Of a stretch of DNA of 64,000 bases, positions 52,239-62,162 are shown piece by piece. Under the pieces are notes generated by a model. The model saw only the letters and a list, made by a program, of their open reading frames with translations. It made no database searches and was not told the origin of the DNA. The DNA is from Cryoendolithus antarcticus (taxonomy: Eukaryota > Ascomycota > Dothideomycetes > Cladosporiales > Cladosporiaceae): NCBI GenBank assembly GCA_002077065.1, contig NAJO01000026.1, positions 372,001-436,000 of the forward strand, given 5' to 3'. Position 1 is the stretch's first letter; every line of letters begins with the position of its first letter. A program made the position numbers and the translations under genes.

Positions 52239-53933
52239 TCATGCTACCTTCTTCTGTAATGGCGCAAGGGCAACAAGGTGATCGAGTTGCTCGAGCCACG
52301 CATCGCGAAAGACTTCCTCAGAGAACCTTGTGGCGCTCTGCCTTGCTCTGAGTCGCATCGCAAGTGCGTCTTCAGGCGATAGCTCTAGAGCCTTCGCGAA
52401 TGCGGCCGAAAATTGCTCAACCGTCGATGCATGGAATCCTGCGATAAGATCAGCAATGTCAACAGTTCGACGGGATGCTTGTAGTGTACCAGTTGATTTG
52501 CCATCGATATCGACTACGATATCAGCCTTGGGACCACCCGAATCGTTGACGACAGATATTAGACCGGCTGCTTGATACTCTACCACCCCGATGCCGAAGT
52601 GCTCATTCCACATTCCATTCACTCCCACAGAGCTCGATCTGAGGAAGTCCAGGATCTGCGGCCACTTGGCGTTGACGACGAACTGAACGCGGTCTTTGAT
52701 TTCCTGCGCTTGCAGCCTTAACTTGTACACTCGCTTCTCGTCGTGATCGTCACGAACTGAGCCGACCAGTATTAGCTTTGGCTTCGGCTCTTGATCAGAT
52801 GTTTGTTTGTAAGACTTGAGAAACGCACTGAAAGCATCAATAATGACACCATGCATCTTCTCCGGTCGAAATTGTGCGATGTACAGCAGGTCTCTGGTGC
52901 GCTTCTTCTCGCTCTGTGTGTCGACTGCGATCTTTGCTTCAAGCTCGCCCACAGCGACGGGAGGGAAAACAACTATGATGTCGTGCTTCTTGCCCCGTCG
53001 CTTCCGCGCAGGGCCCCAAAGCTGTGAGACGTGATTCTGGGTCCAGCTGCTGTTGGTCATAACAACGTCCACACTACCGCCGACCCTGCTGTACAGCTTG
53101 GCGAAGAGCTCCCAGTAGAATTGCTTTGCCTTCCCCTTCAAGCCCTTGCCTAGTCCAGCATTCAGCCCCTGAGAACCAATCTCGTCGTGAAGGCTGCTCA
53201 GCATATCTGTCGAAATCGTCGGGTAGTGGACGTAAGCACCGGTGGGTACAGATGGGAACAGCCACTTGCATGTCGCAAGTACGAAAGCATAGCCCATGGT
53301 GTCGATGAAGATATCGGGTGCGAGCAGAGTGAAGGCATCCCAGGCTAGCAGTATCGAGCCAAGAGACTGCCCAAGAAGAGTGAAGTGGGGCCACGTGCCA
53401 GGCAGCACATACTCTCGCGTGCTAAGATAGAGAAACGTGACGCGAGCTGGCTTAATGTCGATGTTGAAGCGATTGCGAGCGTTGGCGAGAATCTGCTCCT
53501 TCGTAGCTTCGTGATCGCCAGTGTAGACTACACAGAGTGCCTTGGGGAAACGTTGCTGGGTGGCCAAGATCGCAGCAAAGAGGACACGTTCGCCACCGCC
53601 GCCGGCGTTACAGAAAGGGTGGAAGAAGCCAATGACGCCTGCGTAGGAAGTGTCGCTGTGGACTGGGGTCTTGATACCGGGAGTGATACTCTCCCACCCA
53701 TCGTCTGAGGACTTCGAGGAAGCAGTCGTTGCCTTGCCTTCTCCATGAGAGCTTTCACCATCGAAGCGTTCGTCCTGATCAGCGCGTTGCACGAGCAGCT
53801 CACGTCGCTGCCTCGTCTTGCTCCTGATTTGTGCGCCGCATAGTCGGCCAGTCAACTTGATCGCGTACGGGATGAGGCCGATCACTATTGCAGTCCCCAC
53901 TAGCAACGCTGCAATGTCGTAGATCAGCGCCAT
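52239..53933 (-). CDS. ALG11: ALG11, GDP-Man:Man3GlcNAc2-PP-dolichol alpha-1,2-mannosyltransferase
   Basis: An intronless 564-aa protein from the ATG at 53933. An N-terminal TM (IAALLVGTAIVIGLIPYAI) anchors it to the ER. After an acidic linker come GFFHPFCNAGGGGERVLFAA (diagnostic for Alg11), FTLLGQSLGSILLAWDAF, YVHYPTISTDML and, in the C-terminal lobe, WNEHFGIGVVEYQAAGLISV, the GT4 EX7E motif. Alg11 adds the fourth and fifth mannoses to the lipid-linked oligosaccharide on the cytosolic face. Length is usual for filamentous fungi. It is divergent from COX18 across 319 bp. Confidence 0.95.
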   Translation of the reverse strand: MALIYDIAALLVGTAIVIGLIPYAIKLTGRLCGAQIRSKTRQRRELLVQRADQDERFDGESSHGEGKATTASSKSSDDGWESITPGIKTPVHSDTSYAGVIGFFHPFCNAGGGGERVLFAAILATQQRFPKALCVVYTGDHEATKEQILANARNRFNIDIKPARVTFLYLSTREYVLPGTWPHFTLLGQSLGSILLAWDAFTLLAPDIFIDTMGYAFVLATCKWLFPSVPTGAYVHYPTISTDMLSSLHDEIGSQGLNAGLGKGLKGKAKQFYWELFAKLYSRVGGSVDVVMTNSSWTQNHVSQLWGPARKRRGKKHDIIVVFPPVAVGELEAKIAVDTQSEKKRTRDLLYIAQFRPEKMHGVIIDAFSAFLKSYKQTSDQEPKPKLILVGSVRDDHDEKRVYKLRLQAQEIKDRVQFVVNAKWPQILDFLRSSSVGVNGMWNEHFGIGVVEYQAAGLISVVNDSGGPKADIVVDIDGKSTGTLQASRRTVDIADLIAGFHASTVEQFSAAFAKALELSPEDALAMRLRARQSATRFSEEVFRDAWLEQLDHLVALAPLQKKVA

Positions 53934-54252
53934 AACAGAGAGGAGCTAAGATGAAAAACTGGTGAGCGAGTGAAGAAGACGAGATCCCTCATCTCAACGG
54001 TCATGTATGCCACTTCATGTCTCAGGCAGCCAACACGAGCATCGAGTGATGTGATTTCAACTATTCGCGGCGCTCCACCAAGACAATCGTCACGTTGCAG
54101 CACGCGAATCTGCAGGTCAATCTAAGGTTCGGATCTAAGCGATGCGGCTCTGCGGAGGTCTTCCATCGAGTCTACTTCAACATCTTACTATCAAGTGACC
54201 CTTTGTTGACTACTTCATCTAGCGTAGCGCTCAGCATTCTGAAAACGGCAGC
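53934..54252. promoter_or_regulatory. Divergent promoter of ALG11 and COX18
   Basis: 319 bp between divergent starts; no specific site identified. Confidence 0.4.
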
Positions 54253-55350
54253 ATGCCGCTGATACTGCCCCCGGTATTGTGGCGATATCTAGGCGGCTTG
54301 CCTTCCTACGGCCATGCCTCGCGTAGAGGCTTTTCACGATCTTCCATCCGGAAGAATGCCGTGTTAGACGCCGCTGTAGCTGTTCCGACAAGCATGCTGA
54401 ACATGCTGCACTCAACAGGTCTTCCATGGTTCGCCACAATTCCCATAGCTGCCTTCGCGATTCGTGGCATAGCTATGTACTATGTCACTGGTGTACCAGC
54501 CAGAAGGCGTGCGATTATCCGGGCTCACCTGGCTCCTCTGATTCAGGCGAGGACTGCACGTGAGCTGCGACCTATCCATGCGAAGGGCAAGGCCCGCGAA
54601 GTAAATCCGTTCGCGTACAGCTTCGCGTTGTTCACGAAGCCCCTTCAGGTAGTGCATCGAACAGCGCGTCCGTACGGTGGCGCCTCCTTCACTTGGTCGA
54701 CCGTGTACAACATTGGGATCTTCCTTGCATTCACGGAGAGCATCAGACTCAAGTGTGGCACCCGTAATGGCATGCTTGGCTTCATACTGGCACCTTTCCA
54801 AACCTTGCTCAGTAAAGTGGACCCTGTTCACTTTCCACCGGCCCCGGATGTCATTGCAGAGAAAATCGTCGCCCGTCTTGAGCGTGCGTACGAGCAAGCA
54901 GTCGCTACAGGCGGCGATGCCGAACAAGTACGATTCTACATAGACCAAGTACAAGAGAGGATGCCACCGATCGTAAATTCAGACTCTCCCTACTTCGATG
55001 CCAGTACGCTGGTAGAGGGCTTCTCGTGGTGCCCCAATCTGGCGCTCCTTGACCCATACTACATCCTCCCTGTGGCCCTGGCTGCGATCGTTCTGGCAAA
55101 TTTCCGAGTTGGGAATGCGAGGCGTGGCCCCAGGTGGTTTCGATACTCTGGTCTTACGGCAGCTGCGTTATTTGGCTACATTGGCTCGCACATGCCAGCT
55201 GGCATCGTGCTTTACATGATATCTTCGCAAGCCGCTGCGTTGTGCCAAAATCTGGTTATGCGGCGCGCTATGCCACTACCACCCACTATTACTAGATGCA
55301 CGCGAGCTACGAGATCGAAAGCAAGATCTACAGCCAGCAGAGTGTACTGA
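54253..55350 (+). CDS. COX18: COX18-like mitochondrial inner-membrane insertase (Oxa1/YidC family)
   Basis: An intronless 365-aa protein. A basic presequence (ASRRGFSRSSIRK) precedes SMLNMLHSTGLPWFATIPIA, with the LPWxxxIPxxAxxxRG block of Cox18. Other features are YNIGIFLAFTESIR, a conserved WCPNLALLDPYYILPVALA segment, and the last TM pair ending MISSQAAALCQNLVMRRAMPLP. Cox18 exports the C-terminal tail of Cox2 across the inner membrane. The final 20 residues are basic and Thr/Ser rich and do not resemble the rest, and another frame is open there. A small frameshift at the end is possible but not needed. Confidence 0.85.
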   Translation: MPLILPPVLWRYLGGLPSYGHASRRGFSRSSIRKNAVLDAAVAVPTSMLNMLHSTGLPWFATIPIAAFAIRGIAMYYVTGVPARRRAIIRAHLAPLIQARTARELRPIHAKGKAREVNPFAYSFALFTKPLQVVHRTARPYGGASFTWSTVYNIGIFLAFTESIRLKCGTRNGMLGFILAPFQTLLSKVDPVHFPPAPDVIAEKIVARLERAYEQAVATGGDAEQVRFYIDQVQERMPPIVNSDSPYFDASTLVEGFSWCPNLALLDPYYILPVALAAIVLANFRVGNARRGPRWFRYSGLTAAALFGYIGSHMPAGIVLYMISSQAAALCQNLVMRRAMPLPPTITRCTRATRSKARSTASRVY

Positions 55351-56979
55351 GAGTCCAGACTCGGGGATTCATAGGCGCACTCAAGCGTCTACCTGTCCAG
55401 CTTTCGACTGATCTGTTACAGAGGGCAGTGCGCGCGAGACTTGGACTGTCCGAAGCATTGAACACGCTACAATGCGTGATCAAACATTTCCAGAGTCCTG
55501 GAGCGACGTTCCCTATCGCGAGCGATCCGACTCTCGAGTGAGGCCATGAGATGACGTCTGGCTGGAGGTGGACGTTGTGGAGCCACGATCGACTGCCCTT
55601 CGATGTGGTCCCGAGAGCCTGTACAGACTCTTCCGAAACGGTACCGGCCCCTGTAGTGGGCAAAAAACCCAAGCTGCTTCGCAAGCCGCTTTTTGAGTCG
55701 CTGCCACCCTGCCTTGCGACCGGTGTTCACGCCCGGTTATCTCACTCAAACGCAGCAGCGGCGGGTGCTACGTCGTTATCGTCCGTCGCTCTGCTGTCGC
55801 AGCCAGATAGCGATCAGCGCACCCCTACTAGATCGGTGCTCGGAGAAGCTGGAGATCTCCACTGCTTCAAATTTTGGAAATGTCCCGTGCTTCTATGGAC
55901 ATACTCGCCTCAGCGGAGCTATCGTACGCGGGGAAGGAGAGACCGCTTCAGGTCATTACATTGCTGTCATTCAGTAGATCCCGTCACTGACGCGGGTGCA
56001 TAGATGCTCACAACTGCGACGGATGCGATAGTAGCACTGGTCATATTCCAAAATTCAGAAAAAGCCGAGATGCACCTCATCTTGAAACAACGTCACACTG
56101 GACGGAACTACCGGACCATACACCTGGGTATTTCCATGGACTGCAACGCATTGAGTGCGCCGGAAATGTACGGAGTCATGATATGCCTGTGTCTGTCTCA
56201 TTACTAGTTTCTATCCCATCATTATAATAATTTGGACCAGTGACTCACGGTCATTATCGAAGCGATCGCATAGGCAGGGTCATTGATTGGGAATGTCTCC
56301 GGTCAATCTCCGGGCTCGAGCTGTATTTCAAAGTCGACTTCTCCAATGAGGGGTGAGTTCCACCCAGCAGGCGAACTGCGGTCATGTCAAAGGACCCGTG
56401 GACGTCGACCTCTTGCGTCACACGTTCTGCATGGTTTATGGACTGTGTACCACACCAGTTCACGTATACGGGGAGAACTACTTCCAAGGGGCACTTGCGA
56501 GGTATCAGACAGCACAGCGTGAGAATCAATCATCACATGAGCTTGTCCGATCAGCACAGGAACGTCGAGCATGCTGAGAGGACTGGGTAGATGTCTATGA
56601 ACATCACAGAAGCTACCATACCAGACGTACGAATCATCCGATTCACAGACGCCTCGTAGCCGCTGATCTTGCTTACAGACCGCCACTGGAGGTGCCCGTT
56701 CGCTTGGGACCGGATTCGCAAACGAATCGGGACCTAGTCATGAATGCGGGACAATATATGAGTCTTATAGAGTGGGCATGAACCAGCAGCGCCATGCTGC
56801 TGATTGGCGTTTGTATATGTCGACATCAACCAGTCCTAGCTTCCTCTCTTCAACATTCTGAGCGCTCCTGTGCTACCGTAGGCGTAGCTGCATAGCAAAG
56901 TTACACACTCATCATCGATGAAGAACGCGACCTGTATTCATCAATTGTTCACAGAGAGCTCAATCACCACATCACACAC
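55351..56979. other. Gene-poor region
   Basis: 1.6 kb without a supported gene on either strand. Frames such as 55551-56003 (+) lack domain signatures and are rich in residues typical of shadow frames. I noticed no repeats or transposon remnants here. Confidence 0.4.
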
Positions 56980-57734
56980 ATGTCAGCCTTCACTCGCGAC
57001 ATCCTCACGCGCAGCTCCTTCATTCACTACCTCTTCCCTCGTGGGAATGGACTCTGCACGTATGACCTAAGCTGGCGTTCCTCACACCATCTTTACTCCT
57101 ACCGTGGTCGCTCGCAGTGATGGACTCAGCTCTCATCGTCCAGGCTATGGTCACCCGCACCAGCTTCACTCAGGCTATCTTCACTCACACTATCTTCACT
57201 CACTCCGTGTTCAATCACGCCATGGTCACTTACAATTGTGGAGTTGGCTCTCATAGACTAGGCTATCGTCCCTCAGCCAATGAAGGTAAAGGCAACGGCT
57301 GCAGCTCCTTCATCCACTACCTCCTCACTCGCGGTGATGGGCTAGGCTCTCACGGACCAGGCTCTGGTCCCTCAGACAGCGAAAAGATGAATAACGGCCT
57401 CATGATTACCATTGGCGTTCATGTCCTTAACGAGGCCGTCAGCACTGCCCTCGACCTCACTGTCAAAATATCAAAGGGAATCGGACTCACGTCGCTACCT
57501 GCCCGCCCAACAGCGCTCAAAGTGGTCACATAGAGACCGCTCACTGAAGGCTTTCATCATCCAAAGTCCAAAGATGGGGTCCGCCTCAAAGCAATGCTGG
57601 CAGGCACTTTCGTACCCGACAGCTTTGATGGTTGATGGGCCTACGCAGTCAAGATGGAGCGCACGTCAACGACCGCCACAAACCCGGATGCAGGACTCAA
57701 GCAATGGCGGAAGGAAGCGCGCAAGAATAGCTAG
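56980..57734 (+). pseudogene. Decayed repeat-containing gene (candidate)
   Basis: An ATG at 56980 follows a CA-rich leader and reads SAFTRDILTRSSFIHYLFPR before a stop. A 47-bp block at 57011-57057 recurs at 57301-57347 (about 80% identical), giving SSFIHYL(F/L)xRG(N/D)GL in both. A second unit, GG(A/G)CT..GCTCTCA..G.CCAGGCT, occurs near 57120, 57240 and 57338 (SHRPGYG, SHRLGYRPS, SHGPGSGPS). From 57120 one frame runs through TAG (57531) and TGA (57633) to a TAG at 57732, with protein-like segments (IGVHVLNEAVSTALDLTVKI; GFHHPKSKDGVRLKAMLAG; NPDAGLKQWRKEARKNS). I read this as a degraded duplicated gene of unknown family. Coding origin is uncertain. Confidence 0.3.
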
Positions 57735-57908
57735 TCAAGGACGCAAACCACGGTGACTAAGATAGCTGCTAGTATACAGCCGCAGCGATCTGATCGCCTC
57801 TTCCTGTCAACCAAATCCTCCAGTCCGCATCCCAACGCATCTCAAAGGCGCATCTCCAATTCGTCCGTTTCATCAATCGACCGTATCGTACCCCAGCAAG
57901 TTCCCGCA

Positions 57909-58532
57909 ATGTGCAAGAGACATACCCTAGTCTTCTGGTCAAACCCTCCGCATGGCACACCCGCAAACTATGAGTCGCGTCTTCGGCCTCAATCTGGCAC
58001 TCGCCTAGTCTCCGACCACAGCCAAGCAACAGACTCCTTCGCCTTCTACGAGCTCTGCTCCACCAGCGTGCTTGCCATCCGGCCCACATGCCCAGAATGG
58101 CGTGTCGTTGATGCAGGTATAGTCGAAGACAAAACCCAGCCCTTCTGCCAGGTGGACGACGAATGCACAGCTCGGCTGTACGAATTCCAAACCCGGTTCG
58201 AGAACTTGCTGCGGCGTCAGCAAGCCGATGAGCGCGCTGGGTCGGCTTCGACCATAAACCTCGAGGAGCAGCGGGCGCATAACATCGAGCTTCGACAAGC
58301 ATGGCGAGACTGGGTAAGTGTGTATGAGAACCATACCGGCTGCTTCGAACGGCGCAACGCGCATCCAATTTGGCGGCGCCTGATCAGAGCCAGGGTGGTC
58401 CCGCCGATGGGCGAGCAGCCTGAAAGACTCGGTGTGTATCCGCACGTCTACGATGAGCCGCAGGTGGGCTTCGAGAGGGGATTCCAGAGGTTTGAGACTA
58501 GGGGACTGGGGAGTGGGCCGCCGAGACGGTGA
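57909..58532 (+). CDS. Hypothetical 207-aa protein
   Basis: From the ATG at 57909 the protein starts MCKRHTLVFWSNPPHG and has five further Cys, including RPTCPEWRV and PFCQVDDECTARLYEF, then a helical charged region (FQTRFENLLRRQQADER) and an Arg/Pro-rich end. The opening resembles a common type of small Dothideomycete protein that begins with Met-Cys, but I assign no family. There is no signal peptide. A 287-codon frame on the opposite strand overlaps it completely. I prefer this strand because its composition is more protein-like. Confidence 0.5.
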   Translation: MCKRHTLVFWSNPPHGTPANYESRLRPQSGTRLVSDHSQATDSFAFYELCSTSVLAIRPTCPEWRVVDAGIVEDKTQPFCQVDDECTARLYEFQTRFENLLRRQQADERAGSASTINLEEQRAHNIELRQAWRDWVSVYENHTGCFERRNAHPIWRRLIRARVVPPMGEQPERLGVYPHVYDEPQVGFERGFQRFETRGLGSGPPRR

Positions 58533-58864
58533 GAGTGGGTCTGGCGGTTCTCCAAAAAATTCCAATGCCAGCGGAGACAGGCAGGCGTTTGAACAATAGC
58601 GTGGATTTCCTGTATCGCATCCAGTCCTCCGAAATGGCATGAGCGGTCCAGTGCTATTGTAGCTGCGTCTGCAACAGCGATTGTGCTCTGCGATATGACT
58701 GAGAGAGACACTAGCACTCGCGTCTCTCGTTAGTACAGCATTTTCGCCAGTCACTGTTGCAGCTAGGCGTATAGTACCACACAAGACTTGAGACTTTTGC
58801 GGGGAAGCGGAGGTACAGCCTAGCATGATCCAGCGGCCAGCGCAAGATGACAAGTCGTTTAGAC
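58533..58864. terminator. Convergent 3' intergenic region
   Basis: 332 bp between the stop of the 207-aa gene and the stop of the SPF45-like gene. Nothing else recognised. Confidence 0.35.
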
Positions 58865-60712
58865 TCAAGCGTACACCCCTGCCTCGAATTTCGCATCGTC
58901 ATAGAAGCGCGCTACCACGGCGTTCGCGGCAAAAGTCATGCCATCCGTGGCGTTGACCGCCCTCAACGCACTAAGCTGTGACGTGAACTTGACAAAAACC
59001 TCATCCTTCCCACCTTGCGCTTCCCGCCAAATGAACACCCTCTCGATGCTTTCGTATTTGCCCCCGAATTCCTCTCCAATCTCCTGCATCAAATTATTCT
59101 CACTCATCTCCCAATCCACATCCAACCCTTCCAGCATCCCCGTCAACTTGACCACATAACTCATAGCCCCAAACGCGCCGTCATCATCCCCTAGCTTCTC
59201 CACAGCTTTCCGCTTCCCGCCAACGATTTTGCCCATGTTCCTCGGCTGCGCCCAGCCGCCCCCTGAAGCGTCTGCACGTTTCTTGCGTTTCTCGGCTTGG
59301 GCTACCAGAGCTGTGGTTATGCCTTCGCCCTTTGCGCCGAGGCCTTGGCCTTTCTCCCAGCCCATTTTGGCCATCATGCGGGCGCCGAAACCAGCTTGGC
59401 CGGGGGCTTTGGAGCGAGGTACTGCTTCTGCGGGAGGTGCCGGCGGTTGGCTGGTGTAGAGGACTGGGGCACGGGAGATGGAGGATCCGGTTGGGTCTTC
59501 GGGGGGTGGAGACGGAGGGGGAGGTGGGATGGAGTCTGCGTTGTCTGTTGATGTGGCTGGAATAGAGGGTCCTGTCGTAACGGCCGCTTGAGCGCGATCG
59601 GCCTCGTGTTTTGCTTTCGCGGCCTCGAGCTTGGCTTTCGCTGCTGCTAGCTTCGCAAGGACATCGGCTGGTGGCTGTGGCTTTGGTACTGCTGGGGCTG
59701 CAGGCGCGGCCATAGCAGGTGGCGCTTGAGCGAATGCTACAGGTGGAGGCGGAGGCGGAGGCGGTGTATTCTCTGGACGAGCCATGCCGCTGAGGCGCAT
59801 CCGGCGAGCGAATGCATCTTCTCCTGTAGCGGCGTCGAAGTCCGATGAGCGAGGAGCTGGCATTGCTGGCGCATCGAGCGTAGGCTGATACTCGTCGTCA
59901 TCGTCATCAACATCCATGCGCTCTCCATTCGTTCTGTCATCGCTTCCGATCGGCGGCGGCGCGAAGCTCATCCCAGACGGAGGCGCGAAGTTCAACCCAC
60001 TCGGCGGCGCGAAACCCACTTGCGCCTTCTTCTTCCCGCCATCATCTGTCCTCGGCCTTTTCGCCCTTCCTTGCTCAGCCCAAAGATACAACCACTCCTT
60101 CCATTCCCGTCTCTCCGCCTCCTGCTCCGTACTCCCTCTATAAGCCGCCAAATGACTCGGCCTCGCCGGATCATAGACCCTCTCCCAATCCACCTCTTGC
60201 TCCTCAAACCCTCCGGCCCCGCCCTTCTTGCCCTTCCGTTTCTTCCCGCCCCTAGGAGCCTTGGGCCGATGATCGAAAAACACTTCCTCCTCTTCGTCGC
60301 CAACCCAGTCTTCGAATTTCGCTCTCGCGGGCTCTTCGGCTGAGATGACGGAGGAGCTCGTCTGGTGACCTTTGGCTGGTGTAGCGATAGTGGAGCTACT
60401 GCTGCTCCATCCTGGGGGCTTTCCTTTGGCTTTTGCTGGTTGCTGCGCACGCCTGACGGGCTGGAACTTGAGAGATGCTTGGGCGCACAAGTGAGCTGAC
60501 GGTGATCATGGCAGTAGTAATGGACATGCGACTCTACCGTCTTTCTTCTTCTTTGCCGCCGCCGCGGCCGCTGCATCGCCGTCCAAGGGCGACGAGGGTT
60601 TCATGGCGTACTTGACGGGCGCGCCGGTGATTGTCGCTGTGGGGGTGGTGCTGGGGTCGAGGAGGTCGCCGTAGAGGGAGAAGCCCGGCTTCTTCGCCGG
60701 GGGAGATGCCAT
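58865..60712 (-). CDS. SPF45/RBM17-like splicing factor (G-patch plus UHM-type RRM)
   Basis: Two exons, complement(58865..60477, 60538..60712; 60-nt intron), give 595 aa. The N terminus KPGFSLYGDLLDPS is the SPF45 opening. A long disordered region has Lys-rich patches and a three-unit GFAPPSG/NFAPPSG/SFAPPP run, then polyproline. A G-patch lies at about 415-460 (GFGARMMAKMGWEKGQGLGA). The C-terminal RRM (about 490-590) has KLTGMLEGLDVDWEMSENN, VFIWREAQGGKDEVFVKF and the UHM-like AVVARFYDDAKFEAG. SPF45 acts in 3' splice-site recognition. The G-patch would engage a DEAH helicase. The first exon contains a poly-Ala/poly-Lys stretch right before the splice site. Confidence 0.88.
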
Positions 60713-60856
60713 GATGTAGATATGTGATAGGTTGTAGCCGTGTAGGACTGAGAGAATAAGGATGGTTTCTGATGATCGACTGGTAGCTGTTCAGCGAGGT
60801 GAAGTCAAGTAAGCTGCCTCAGGCAGACAGACCAAGCGAAGACCAAGGGACGGCTA

Positions 60857-60935
60857 ACACGGAAACTCTACAGCGAACAAGACAATAGCCAGCCACTGGC
60901 GTCCGTCATCCTGTTGCCAATCACTAAAATGCCGC
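60857..60935. repeat. Diverged direct repeat, copy 1
   Basis: It shares AACTCTA(C/T)AGCGAACAAG, CTGGCGTCCG(T/C)CAT and TTGCCAATC with copy 2, in the same order and spacing. On the minus strand one frame reads IGNRMTDASGWLLSCSL-stop, parallel to copy 2. Confidence 0.6.
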
Positions 60936-61149
60936 AAGACGATATGCGTACACGGACTGGCCGACGACAACCTTGCAATAAGTCCCATCGCGATGTAAAC
61001 CACGACTCCGGGATCAACGACGCATCCATCGTAAAGCAATCATCACAGTGAGAGGGCGCTGAAGCGAGCTTCACTGCCGATTGTCAGGTACCCAAGGTAC
61101 CTTTTCTGTGTAACGAACTTCATAGCACGAGGTAGCAATCAAAGTTAGT

Positions 61150-61228
61150 CAACACGAAACTCTATAGCGAACAAGCGAATGGACTCCCGCTGGCGTCCGC
61201 CATATCATTGCCAATCGGTAACATTGAC
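61150..61228. repeat. Diverged direct repeat, copy 2
   Basis: About 290 bp from copy 1, same orientation. The minus strand reads IGNDMADASGSPFACSL-stop at the end of an 84-codon ATG frame (61416 to 61162). The matched stop and codon pattern suggest duplicated coding ends, but no family is known. Confidence 0.6.
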
Positions 61229-61446
61229 GACGGTAAGCATTCCTTGACAGTGGACGTGAATGTCACTGGGGAGCCTTGTACGAGGTGGCATACGGCTCTG
61301 GATCGATCGTTCAATCGAGCCAAACGGTCAAAACGCGATCCAATGAGCTTGAGGTGCGATGCTACAGGTATAAGTACAAGGTAGATACATTCTCGTTCGC
61401 TCTTCTCAGACCGCATTCTAGCGCCCTGTGATTCACTCCTCTGATC

Positions 61447-62079
61447 ATGGACTGGCCTCCCGAGCTCCCAAGTGGACCGCTGCGAACACCAACGACCACT
61501 GTACTAAAGAGCGATGAAGCCAAAGGCAAAACGCCACTCAACTGTCTCAAGCCAATTGAGCGTCTCCGCAGCAAATCAGTGAACGAGCACACCGCTGCAA
61601 CGCAGCCTGACAATCTCGCAGGCGCAGACGCTCGTCCCGCTAACATAGCTCCAGAGCCTGATCAAAAAACCTCTCCGGCGTCCAGTCTGCAGAGATTCCA
61701 TACCTATGACAACGGCGTCGTGACTGACGAGTTGTCCGATGACCTGCGATCGCCACCAACACATCCTTGCTTGGGTGGCTCACCGTCTCGCTCCAGATCG
61801 CTAGGTGGTCGATCGGGTACTTTTGAAGATTCTGCCAATGCAGCAAGCAGTTTGAGGGGACATCGTTTGCACGAGGATGGTATAGAGGTCGACGAAGCCA
61901 TGGGGTCTACCTCGAGCCACACCGCAGCCGTTGACGGGCGGAGCAGTTACGGCGGTTTCGAAGGGTCTGACGACGACAGCCCCATCAATGAAGCTGAGCG
62001 AGCTGTCGTAGACTCCGAGGAACTCAGGCGCCAGCATCGATTCGAAGAGCTCATCTTGCGCGGGCTCTGGTGGTGTTAG
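61447..62079 (+). CDS. Hypothetical disordered 210-aa protein
   Basis: From the ATG at 61447 (MDWPPELPSGPLRTPTTTVL) the protein is rich in Ser, Pro, Asp and Glu and largely disordered. It has SPSRSRSLGGRSGTF (possible phosphosites), an acidic GSDDDSPINEAERAV stretch and a helical end with EELRRQHRFEELILRGLWWC. No domain is recognised. The stop lies 84 bp from the convergent heme lyase gene. It may be one exon of a larger gene, but I could not find a good junction. Confidence 0.45.
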   Translation: MDWPPELPSGPLRTPTTTVLKSDEAKGKTPLNCLKPIERLRSKSVNEHTAATQPDNLAGADARPANIAPEPDQKTSPASSLQRFHTYDNGVVTDELSDDLRSPPTHPCLGGSPSRSRSLGGRSGTFEDSANAASSLRGHRLHEDGIEVDEAMGSTSSHTAAVDGRSSYGGFEGSDDDSPINEAERAVVDSEELRRQHRFEELILRGLWWC

Positions 62080-62162
62080 TCGAAGATGACTCGATCCTCG
62101 TCGTCGCCCCGGGTCTATCCGCCGATGAGGGCAGCGTTGAGCAGATCATCTCGAGCAGTGCC

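Larger units (their letters stand above)
60713..61446. other. Intergenic with duplicated element
   Basis: 734 bp between the SPF45-like start and the next gene. It contains two diverged copies of one sequence (separate entries). No supported gene. Confidence 0.4.

Noticed and set aside
55551..56003. 150-codon frame downstream of COX18
   Set aside because: No domain or bias supporting coding; nothing similar on either side.
58005..58868. 287-codon frame on the minus strand opposite the 207-aa gene
   Set aside because: Composition (many Cys, Arg, Pro, Ser) and lack of any signature suggest a shadow frame; it also overlaps the end of the SPF45-like gene.
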